64,000 bases of DNA from CAVRIA01 sp963721115 (lineage in GTDB: Bacteria; Desulfobacterota; Binatia; HRBIN30; CADEER01). Positions 42,871 through 51,200 of the stretch are shown one piece after another. The notes beneath the pieces were generated by a model. The model saw only the letters and a program-made list of their open reading frames with translations, was not told the origin of the DNA and ran no database searches. The DNA lies in contig CAVRIA010000004.1 in the NCBI GenBank assembly GCA_963721115.1, forward strand, positions 558,001 to 622,000, in the 5' to 3' direction. Positions within the stretch are counted from its first letter, which is position 1. Each line of letters starts with the position of its first letter. The translations under genes were made by a program, and so were the position numbers.

Positions 42871-43191
42871 ATGGCGATTGTGCTTCTCGACCGGGAAGGT
42901 GTTGGTGGCGATGCGGCGGACAGACTTCTCGACGACCGCGCCTTGCCCCCGGGCCAGGTGCCGAAGGGCCGGGTAGGTGTTCTGCTCACCGACGATCCTT
43001 CCGGTGAAGACAACCCGTTCGTTCACACCCCCGAGGCGAACGTTCCCTTTCTGATGCTCAGCGCCCGGGCGCGCGAGCAGCTCATGGCGCAGGTGAGCAC
43101 GCGCGGTCATCTCTACATTCCGGACCGCGCGCTCGACCACCTCGTCCTCGACGACCTCATTCAGCTGATGGCCGGCAGTGTCGGGCATTGA
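42871..43191 (+). CDS. Small soluble protein of unknown function
   Basis: A 106-residue acidic protein with an excellent ribosome site (AAGGAG, nine bases before the ATG at 42871). It contains IVLLDREGVGGDAADRLLDD and VGVLLTDDPSGEDNPFVHTPEA and ends in HLVLDDLIQLMAGSVGH. No signal peptide, membrane helix or known fold motif is visible. It follows the ABC exporter by 119 bases and precedes a tandem-repeat array. Confidence 0.6.
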   Translation: MAIVLLDREGVGGDAADRLLDDRALPPGQVPKGRVGVLLTDDPSGEDNPFVHTPEANVPFLMLSARAREQLMAQVSTRGHLYIPDRALDHLVLDDLIQLMAGSVGH

Positions 43192-43200
43192 GGAAGTGCT

Positions 43201-43407
43201 GACGTGAGGAAGTGCTGACGTGTTGACGTGTCGACGTGCTGACGTGCGGAAGCACGGAGTGCCGACGTACGTAGGTTGTGTCCGGTCCCGCCATTGAATC
43301 CACACGGCAGAACGTCCCAACCGTAGAACGCCCGGACATCAGCACATCAGCACGTCAGCACGTCAGCACATCAGCACGTCAGCACGTCAGCACGTCAGCA
43401 CGTCAGC
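43201..43407. repeat. Paired inverted 8-bp tandem arrays (second locus)
   Basis: The left arm (about 43201-43246) has irregular octamers with GACGTG cores (GACGTGTT, GACGTGTC, GACGTGCT, GACGTGCG). The right arm is nine regular octamers, ACATCAGC or ACGTCAGC, at 43336-43407. Arms point toward each other as at 26.4 kb, here separated by about 90 bases of unique sequence. The array again occupies the gap between convergent genes. Confidence 0.85.
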
Positions 43408-43409
43408 AC

Positions 43410-43426
43410 GCCCGCCGAAGGCGGGC
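43410..43426 (-). terminator. UUCG-loop hairpin after carboxylase operon
   Basis: Directly at the carboxylase TAG codon, the minus strand reads CCCGCC-TTCG-GCGGG: a short GC stem closed by the very stable C(UUCG)G tetraloop. It is followed by the octamer array instead of a T-tract, so termination may depend on hairpin plus array. Confidence 0.55.
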
Positions 43427-46191
43427 TACCCCTCCCCCATCACGCGCCGGGTGACGTCGCGGCGCCGCTGCTCGATCACCTCGGGCGGCTCTCCCTCGTG
43501 GATCTCGTCGGGGACGATCTTGAAGATCGGCTGCCCCTTGACGACGATCTTGCCGTCGGCGTCCTCCATCAGCTCGCGCGTGATGGTGCCGCTGCACGGG
43601 GCGAGGATGCGGTTGAACATCTTCATCACTTCGACGATGAACAGCGGCTGCCCCTTCTCGAAGTGATCGCCCTCCTTCACCAGCTGCGGTAGCCCGGGCG
43701 CCTCGCGCGAGTAGAAGTGGCCGCCCATGGGGGTGACGATCTCGTCCGGGCTGGCCTCCGGAGCGGGGGAGAGGCATTTGATGAGCTCGGTGCGCGTGGC
43801 GGGGTCGGCGTAGCGCTCGGGAAAGACCGGCTCCAGCCCGTCGTCGACGCGGATCCCGAGGAAGCCGGACTCGCGGCCGATACGCGGAATCATCAGGAGC
43901 AGGTCCAGGCCGAGCTGGAACCCCTGGTGCGCCGCCAGGCACGCGGCGGCGAGGCCCTCGTCGCCGCGCTCGAGTCCGGTGGCGGCGCCGTCGCCGGTGA
44001 AGAGCTTCTGCATCGCGGCCCAGTCTTCGCCTACCCCGCTGCGCCGGCCGATCTCCTCGTAGAAGGCGAGTGCGTTGCCGAGGATCTCGCCGTCGTGGTC
44101 CCAGATCTGCTCGCTCGGCGGCTTCGACGGGTCGGCGTCGCGGTGCAGATAGTGGTAGAGCTCGTGCAGGAAGAGGACCGGGTTGCGGGCAAAGGCGAAA
44201 TCGCCGTCCTCCTCGCGCCACAGCCGCCCGTCGTGCAGGCCGATGAAGCCGCCGAGCAGGTGGCTGTTGGCGAACAGATCGCCGATCGGGCGCAGAATGA
44301 GGGTCTGCTTGCGGAACAGCGTCTCCTTCGCTTCCGGCGACGGCTGTAGGGACATCTTCTGCTGCCAGGCGAAGTCGAGATCGATGTGGCGCACGATCTC
44401 CTCGAGGGAACCGATCGCGGCCAGGTAGCGAATCATGAACTGCGTCGACGGCTTGAGCATGGGGTCGTGGCCGAGGATCCAGCTCAGCAGGCCGTAGTGT
44501 ACGACCAGGTTTGTGTGCAGCTCGTAGCCGCGCATGTCCGTGCGCCGCAGGATCTCGCGCAGCCGCGCCAGGTTGTCGCGGCGCGAGTCGCCGTGCGTGA
44601 TCACCAGCGCGATGTTGGAGTCGTAGGCGCCGGCGACGTTGTAGAAGACGAAGGCGTCGGTGTCTGGGTTGTGCGTGCCGATGCCCTGGTCGTCGCGGAT
44701 CTCGTCGGGCAGCGGTGGCGACCACGAGTAGATGATGCCGCCCGCATGCGGCTGCAGGCTGCGATCGGTCGCATTGATCCGCACCTCGGCGCCCGCCAGG
44801 TGGCGGGCGACCCGCTCGGGCTTGGGAAGCTTCTCGCGGTGAACGGCGATGAGGAGCATCGCCTCGATCAGGCTCTCGACGAAGAAGAAATCGTTGGCGT
44901 GATCGGGGTTGGTGAACTTGAGGCGGTACGCCATCTCGGTGACGCGATGCTCCACCTGGATGCGCGTGTTCATCTCCATGAAGTAGTGGCGGCTGCCGTC
45001 GACGATCGACTCGAAGGTCGAGACGCTGTCGAGCCGCACCGCCTCGCCCAGGCGCTCCGCCTCCGCCTCCATCTCGGCGAGCGTCCTCGCGTCGGCCTCC
45101 AGGGTGGCGGCGCGCTGCGGGTCGGCCTGCGAGGCGCATGCGATCTCCGCTTCCAGGAGCTCGCGCGTCAGCGACACCTCCAGCAGCTTCTGCTCGTACA
45201 TCTGCACCGAACAATCGCGGCCGCCGAGCGAGAGGCACCAGGAGCCGTTGCCGATCAGCTGGATCTCGTTGTGCCGGGTGCTCTCGATGTTCAGCTCGAT
45301 CAGGAAATTGCGGTTCGCGCCCGCCGCGACCACCTTCGACTCGGCGCACACCTCCATGACCGCGGCGGCGACGTCCTGCCGGCCGGAGACGACCCGCTGG
45401 CCCTTGCCGCCGCCGCCGCCGACGTATTTGAGCCGCACGCGCCGCCCCGGGTGGTCCTTCCAGATCTCCTCGCAGCGGATCTCCGCCTCGCGCTTGAGGT
45501 CGTCGATCGAGACCAGGTCGAAGCCGCGGCCGTAGGATGCCTGCAGCAGGTCCTCGGCGTTGTCCTCGACGCTCTTGCCGTCGTCGAAGCGGAAGGCGAC
45601 CTCGTGCTCGCGCGCCAGCCGCTCCAGGCCGGCGCGACCGTCCGCCTGGCGCAGCAGAGCCAGGGCGGAGACGTTGTCGATGCCGGGGGTGACCGAGACG
45701 CCGATGCCGCGCGCCAGCTTCTTCGCCTCGTCCTTGGCGCCGGCCCGCCGCGCGACGTACGACGCCGGCCCGACGAAACCGAGGCCGGCCTGCTCGATCG
45801 CCTCGATGAAGTCGGCGTCCTCGGCCATGAAGCCGTAGCCGGCGAAGACGTGCGAGTAACCGTGGGAGACGGCGATGTCGATGATCTCCCGAATGCGCGT
45901 CTGCCGCTCCTCGGCCGTCTGGCCGGCGTACTCCGCCACGCGGTGTACGTTGCGCGGGAAGCGGAAGTCGCGCAGCTCCGGAGCCAGGCACTTCGGGTAG
46001 ACGATCGAGTCCTTCTCCGACAGGAGCATGCCGTACTCGCGAACCCCCACCCGCTCGAAGACGTCGATGGCTTCCTTGCGCACCGGGCCGCGGCAGACGA
46101 TCAGGCACTTGACGGGCTCCAGGGACAAGCTGCGAACCCAGCGCGAGGTCGACTCGTGAAGACGGGTGGCGACCATGTTCCTGTCCAGCAT
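43426..46191 (-). CDS. Biotin carboxylase with biotinyl domain (acyl-CoA carboxylase alpha-type)
   Basis: A 921-residue fusion. The N-terminal BC domain has KYVGGGGGKGQRVV as its glycine-rich ATP loop and EMNTRIQVEHRVTEM as the catalytic loop with Arg. A central region of about 300 residues (from about residue 540; RKQTLILRPIGDLFANSHLL, FLHELYHYLHRD) is not typical of standard ACC subunits. The C-terminal lipoyl-like domain carries EVMKM, whose Lys is biotinylated. It would charge biotin with CO2 for the partner carboxyltransferase one base upstream. The acyl-CoA substrate (acetyl, propionyl or longer) cannot be fixed from sequence alone. Confidence 0.9.
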   Translation of the reverse strand: MLDRNMVATRLHESTSRWVRSLSLEPVKCLIVCRGPVRKEAIDVFERVGVREYGMLLSEKDSIVYPKCLAPELRDFRFPRNVHRVAEYAGQTAEERQTRIREIIDIAVSHGYSHVFAGYGFMAEDADFIEAIEQAGLGFVGPASYVARRAGAKDEAKKLARGIGVSVTPGIDNVSALALLRQADGRAGLERLAREHEVAFRFDDGKSVEDNAEDLLQASYGRGFDLVSIDDLKREAEIRCEEIWKDHPGRRVRLKYVGGGGGKGQRVVSGRQDVAAAVMEVCAESKVVAAGANRNFLIELNIESTRHNEIQLIGNGSWCLSLGGRDCSVQMYEQKLLEVSLTRELLEAEIACASQADPQRAATLEADARTLAEMEAEAERLGEAVRLDSVSTFESIVDGSRHYFMEMNTRIQVEHRVTEMAYRLKFTNPDHANDFFFVESLIEAMLLIAVHREKLPKPERVARHLAGAEVRINATDRSLQPHAGGIIYSWSPPLPDEIRDDQGIGTHNPDTDAFVFYNVAGAYDSNIALVITHGDSRRDNLARLREILRRTDMRGYELHTNLVVHYGLLSWILGHDPMLKPSTQFMIRYLAAIGSLEEIVRHIDLDFAWQQKMSLQPSPEAKETLFRKQTLILRPIGDLFANSHLLGGFIGLHDGRLWREEDGDFAFARNPVLFLHELYHYLHRDADPSKPPSEQIWDHDGEILGNALAFYEEIGRRSGVGEDWAAMQKLFTGDGAATGLERGDEGLAAACLAAHQGFQLGLDLLLMIPRIGRESGFLGIRVDDGLEPVFPERYADPATRTELIKCLSPAPEASPDEIVTPMGGHFYSREAPGLPQLVKEGDHFEKGQPLFIVEVMKMFNRILAPCSGTITRELMEDADGKIVVKGQPIFKIVPDEIHEGEPPEVIEQRRRDVTRRVMGEG

Positions 46192-46192
46192 C

Positions 46193-47881
46193 TTACTCGA
46201 ACTCCCTCTGAACGCCCGCCATCGGCGACGGCCGGTACTTGCTCATCAGATACGTCAGGTTCTGCGCGATCACCTGGCGCGACTCGCCGGGCAGCACGAT
46301 GCGCGAGACGGAGCCGAGGGACAGCGCCTCCTTGGGGTTCATGAGCTCCCGCTCGTAGCGCTGGCCGAGCGCCGCGAGGCGCTGCTCGCGTTCCTTCGCG
46401 GCCTCGGCCTCGGGCGTGCCGCCGGCGACGGCGCGCGTGTAGTCGCGGTGGATCGCGGTGAACTCGTCCTTGTACACGTACTCCTTGCCCGCCGGACCCA
46501 TCACGGCGATGCGCGCCGTCGGCAGGGCGAAGACCAGGTCGGCGCCGACGAAGTGCGAGTTGAAGGTCGCGTAGGCGCCGCCGAAGGCGTTGCGGATGAT
46601 CAGGGTGAGGCGCGGCGTGCGCAGATCGATGATGGAGTCGAGCAGGCGGCGTCCTTCCAGGACGATGCCGTTGTGCTCCTGGTCCTTGCCGGGCAGAAAG
46701 CCGGTGGTGTCCTCCAGGAAGACCATCGGGATGTTGTAGAGGTTGCAGAAACGCACGAAGCGGGTTCCCTTGCGGGCCGCCCCGATGTCGATCTGTCCCG
46801 AGGCGACCGCCGAGTTGTTGGCCAGGAAGCCGACGACGTGGCCGCCGATGCGGCCGAAGGCGGTGATCATGTTGCGCGCCCGGGTCGGCTGCAGCTCGAG
46901 ATAGTCGCCGTGGTCGCACAGGAGCTGGATGTAGAGCGTGATGTCGAACGGGGTGTTCATTCCGGTCGGCGAGCTGAAAGTCTTGCGGAGCAGGATCTCC
47001 TCCTCGTGCGAGTGGCGGTCGATCGGGTCGGAGGTGGGGCGGAAGGGGGCGAGGACGCGGTTGTTGTCGGGCAGGTAGGAGAGCAGGCGTACGGCGCGGC
47101 GCAGGGAGCCGAGCTCGTCCTTGGTGGTGATGTCGACGACGCCGGTCTGGGCGTGGACCTCCGGCCCTCCCAGCGCCTCGGCACGGATGTCCTCGCCGAG
47201 GACGGACTTGACGACGGCGGGACCGGTGAGCCCGAAGAAGGTGCCGTCGCACTGGATCATGAACGAGCCCTGGCGCGGCAGATACGATCCGCCGCCGGCG
47301 TTGAAGCCGAACATCAGCATGATGCTCGGCACCACGCCGCTGATCTTGCGCAGCGCGGTGAACGCCTCGCTGTAGCCGTCGAGCCCGCCGACGCCGGCCG
47401 GGACGTAGGCGCCGGCGGAGTCGTTCATGCCGATGAGCGGAATGCCGTTCTCCGCCGCCAGGTAGATCAGGCGCGCCAGCTTGGCGCCGTTGGTGGCATC
47501 CATCGAACCGGCGCGCAGCGTGAAATCGTGCCCGTACACCGCCACGTCGCGCCCCCGCACCGTGATGATGCCGGTGACGATCGAGGCCCCGTCGAGGCCG
47601 GGCCCCCAGTTCTGCCAGAGGATGTTCGGCTCGCTGTCGGTCAGTACCTTGAGGCGCTCCCAGACGGTCATCCTCTGCTTGGCGTGCTGGACCAGCACGC
47701 GCGGCAGGCCGCCACCCTGTCGGGGCCGGCCGACCAGGTCGCGGCCGAGCTCCAGGGCGTCATCGTAGATGCCTCCCGCTCCGCTGCCGTCGCGGGCGAC
47801 CCGGCCGGTCGCGAAGGGGTTCTTCAGGGAGTACGCGGCCGCACCGGAACGGCTCTCCTTCGGTCGCCGGCGTTCGCTCAT
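46193..47881 (-). CDS. Acyl-CoA carboxylase carboxyltransferase subunit
   Basis: A 562-residue crotonase-fold protein. The ATG at 47881 has TGGAGGACTCCC in front; the longer frame is rejected. The N-terminal half has DFTLRAGSMDATNGAKLARL and MNDSAGAYVPAGV, and the C-terminal half GHVVGFLANNSAVASGQID and IRNAFGGAYATFNS, the paired oxyanion holes of fused beta-type subunits. A single base separates its stop from the biotin carboxylase start, so they are made together. The size and motifs resemble propionyl- and methylcrotonyl-CoA carboxylases. Confidence 0.9.
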   Translation of the reverse strand: MSERRRPKESRSGAAAYSLKNPFATGRVARDGSGAGGIYDDALELGRDLVGRPRQGGGLPRVLVQHAKQRMTVWERLKVLTDSEPNILWQNWGPGLDGASIVTGIITVRGRDVAVYGHDFTLRAGSMDATNGAKLARLIYLAAENGIPLIGMNDSAGAYVPAGVGGLDGYSEAFTALRKISGVVPSIMLMFGFNAGGGSYLPRQGSFMIQCDGTFFGLTGPAVVKSVLGEDIRAEALGGPEVHAQTGVVDITTKDELGSLRRAVRLLSYLPDNNRVLAPFRPTSDPIDRHSHEEEILLRKTFSSPTGMNTPFDITLYIQLLCDHGDYLELQPTRARNMITAFGRIGGHVVGFLANNSAVASGQIDIGAARKGTRFVRFCNLYNIPMVFLEDTTGFLPGKDQEHNGIVLEGRRLLDSIIDLRTPRLTLIIRNAFGGAYATFNSHFVGADLVFALPTARIAVMGPAGKEYVYKDEFTAIHRDYTRAVAGGTPEAEAAKEREQRLAALGQRYERELMNPKEALSLGSVSRIVLPGESRQVIAQNLTYLMSKYRPSPMAGVQREFE

Positions 47882-48216
47882 GGGAGTCCTCCAGGCTGTT
47901 TCTCGACTCTGGCTCGCAATTCGATCCGGCCTCTCCTGCCCGAGCCGTTGCGCCCGCCCTTGCCCGAATTCCCAGGCATCTCGGGAGGCAAAGGAAGGCA
48001 AGGGCATGAGCAGGGGCGGGAGAAGGGGAGCTTTTGGGCAAAGACCTGTTTCTGCCTATCGGCCCCGAGCGGCGCGGCGCCGCCGGTTCGGATGGTGCGG
48101 ATCGTGCCGAAGAGCATCGTAGCTGTGTAGCCCGACCCGGGATGTCAGGTCCAGACAGGGGCCACGTCGTGCCGCCCTTTAGTGATCCCCTTCGCCTCGC
48201 CGGCGTTGGCGTGCGT
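47882..48216. other. Non-coding gap upstream of carboxylase operon
   Basis: About 335 bases between the stop of the giant beta-helix protein gene and the start of the carboxyltransferase, both on the minus strand. It should hold the operon promoter and the 3' end of the large gene. No clear -35/-10 pair, terminator or coding potential was seen. The GGAGG ribosome site of the carboxyltransferase lies at its left edge. Confidence 0.4.
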
Positions 48217-51200
48217 TCAGGGGCCTTGCGCAGCCCCCTCCCGCGGGGTTGGAGTCGCTGTCGGAGTAACCAGCCCGCGGGGGATTGCAGTTGGCGCGAG
48301 GTCGGACGCAGCCGTCGCCGCGGCGTCATGCGCCGCACCGGTTGCGTGTCTCGGGGTCGCCGTGGCGACCGCGTAGCCGGTCGCGGCGTCGGCGCCCGGC
48401 GCTACGGCGGAGCCCTGACCGGTGGGTGCATTGGCCGCCGCTGCCGCCGGGCTTGGCGTCGCGGGGTTGGCGCAGAAGTCCGACGTCACGGCGGCACGCG
48501 GTTCCCCGCACAGCGGGTCGACGAGCTGCCCGTCCTTCTTCAACGCCACCAGCTGGTTGTCCTTCCAGGCGCTCTGGTCGAAGCAGTAGCTCAGCGGCGC
48601 GCCGACCTCGTTGTACGGCTTGGGGGTAAAGCCATCCGGCAGCGTGAAGGCGAAGCCGAGACAGCCGCTCGCCGGGCAGTCGACGAACGACCGCTCGCCG
48701 AGCGTGGTGGTCGTGGTGCCGCTCGCGAAGCCCCCCCAGTCCTGGCAGATGACGTCGAGCGGCTTCTCGCCATGGCCGTCGGTGTGGCCCAGGGCGTCGA
48801 TGTCGCTCTGCAGGCGCGCCGCCTGACCGATGCACTCCGGGGTGTTCTTGGAACACGGCCGGCACTGCGTGCCATCGAAGTAGCAGAAGTTGCGCGGCAT
48901 GCAGCGCTCGTAATCGGGGCGCTCGGTGATCTGGTAATCGCCCTTGATGCGGCTCTGGTCGAGCACGACGGTGAGGACGCCGTTGGCGTCGACCTTCGGC
49001 GCCGGCAGATCCTCGCACCACCCGGTACCCGCGCTCGGGTCGCATGCGTCGCGCACACCCGACTCGAAGGTGCTGCCGGGCGCGTGCAGGTGCGGCGTCA
49101 CGTGGACGTAGCGCCCGGCGATGCTGCCGAGGGTGCTGCCCTTCCCGACATAGAGCTGGTAGCTGATCTTCGAGTCGTTGCGCGCGAAGAGATCGTACAG
49201 GACGTAGCTCTCGTTGCCGGCGAACGTCGGCGGGCGCTCGACGCAGGTGCGGGCGGTGATGCAGCCGATGTCCGGCTTGGTGCCGCCGCCGCCGGCGTTG
49301 GTGTCGATGTAGTAGAGCGCGCCGGGCTGCGCGCTCGACATCAGCGCCTGCGGCTGGGCCATCGTCAGGTAGGTCGCATGCCCGACGTCGGGGCCGATCA
49401 TGTAGGTGCCGCGGTCGCACGCGTACTCGCCCGACGCGGTGCAGATCGCACCGCACTCCGTCGGCTCCCCCGGGAAGCGCCACTGCCGATAGATCGGGAC
49501 CAGGGGCGAGCTGAAGACCGGATGCGGATTGGGGTCGGGGGTCGGCGGCGGCGGGGGCGGCGGGCACACGCAGACGTTGTCATCGTAGCCGTTCCTGCAG
49601 TTGAGCGTCATCCACGGCTTCACGGCCGTGTCGCCGCTGGCGGGCGACGCCGCCAGTGGTGCGAGCATCGTGGTGACGAACTCGTACGGCGAGGTCTGCA
49701 GCCCGAACGACAGGCACTCGGGCGACTGTGCCGGCGCGTCGAAGAAGGGGTTGCGGCTCACCGAGCTGGTCTCGGCGGTCACGCCGGAGAGCGACCCGGT
49801 GGCGCCGGTCAGGCTGCCGTCGAGGTCGAGCAGGATGGTGGAAAAGTCGATCGGCGTGACCGGCTGCGGCTTGCCGCCGGGCCCGAAGATGTCCGGGGCC
49901 GCGTTGGGCGAGATCATGTTGCCCTTGATGTACGGGCGCGTGCGGTCGATGACGTTGTGCCGGCAGCTGCCGTCGCGCCGCGAGGGCTCCGCGAAGTCGT
50001 CCGTGTCGCCGAAGCTGTAGCACTGGTTCAACGCCTTCAGGTCCGCGGGCATGTCGGGAAGGGACTTGACGAAGGTCGATTTGCGATAGGCGAAAGCCGG
50101 CGGATAGTAGAAGCCGTTCGGCTGCTTCCAGCCGATGGCGGCGTCGATCACCTCCATCTTTGTCAGCTGTCCGTTGTCGTCCTCCACCGCCGGCTGCTCG
50201 GTCGAGCTGTAGATGCCGCACTCGAATGTCGTGTCGCAGTTGGCCTTGCCCCGACACGGCTGCGGATTGCAGGTCCAGGATCCGACGTTGACGAACGTGT
50301 TGCCGTCGGCGAAATGCGGCCCATCGTAGATGGTGACGAGCCGCTTGGGTTGGAAGAAGTCCCGCCAATAGCCGGTGCCTTCGGTCTCGATGTTGCAGGT
50401 CGACTTGGGCCCCTGGCAGGGCGCGAAGCTGGCGACGCTGTCGCTGCTGGTGATCCTGAAGATCGGCCCCGAGCGACTGGCATAGGGACTGGCGCCGGTG
50501 CCGTATTGCGCGGTGCCGACGAAGAGGCTGTTCTTGGCCAGCGAGAAGTAGCCCGGCGGCACCTGCATCCAGCTCCCTGCGGTCACGAACGTGAGCCCGC
50601 CGAAGAGCTGATCGGTCATGGCGCTGTTGAGAAACAGATAGAACCAGGGCCGGAACCAGATCGAGCCGAAGTTCACCTCCGCCCAGTTGTATGAGGTGCT
50701 GAAGCGGTCGATCACCGTCGTGACACAGCTCTTCGTGTTGTGGTCGAGGGTGTCCTTCTCGGTGCCCGTCACCGCGACCTGCGCGCAGTTGGTGAACAGC
50801 GAGCCGCCCGACCCGGCCGTGTTCGGCTGGATCGGCTTGAAGTCGCCGTTCACGGACGGGCGCTTGTACATACCCTTGAGATCGCCGATCGTCGCCTTTC
50901 CGGCGATGTAGGGGTTGGGAACGGCATGGTAGCCGACAGTGTTCTCGGTGTTGAGCGGCGCGCTGGCGGGGGGCAGCTCCGCCGAGGCGGGCAACGCCAG
51001 CGGCGCCGTCATGCAGGAGTTGCCCCGGAAACGCAGCAGCGGCGCCTGATGATCGGCGGTGACGTTGTAGTTGGCCAGGCCGTCGAACTTGAGCGGCGCG
51101 AAGCTGGGCCCGCTCACGCCGGAGGCGAGGAGCCAGTAGCAGGAGCCGAAGCCGTGCACGCCGACGGCGTCGTTGCCGACGAGCTCGTTGTAGGCGTTCA

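Noticed and set aside
44386..46344. Plus-strand open frames opposite the carboxylase genes
   Set aside because: The minus strand carries ATP-grasp and biotin motifs in order; the plus frames only mirror them.
48034..50694. Plus-strand open frame of 886 codons opposite the giant beta-helix gene
   Set aside because: No recognisable motif; a typical antisense frame in GC-rich coding DNA.
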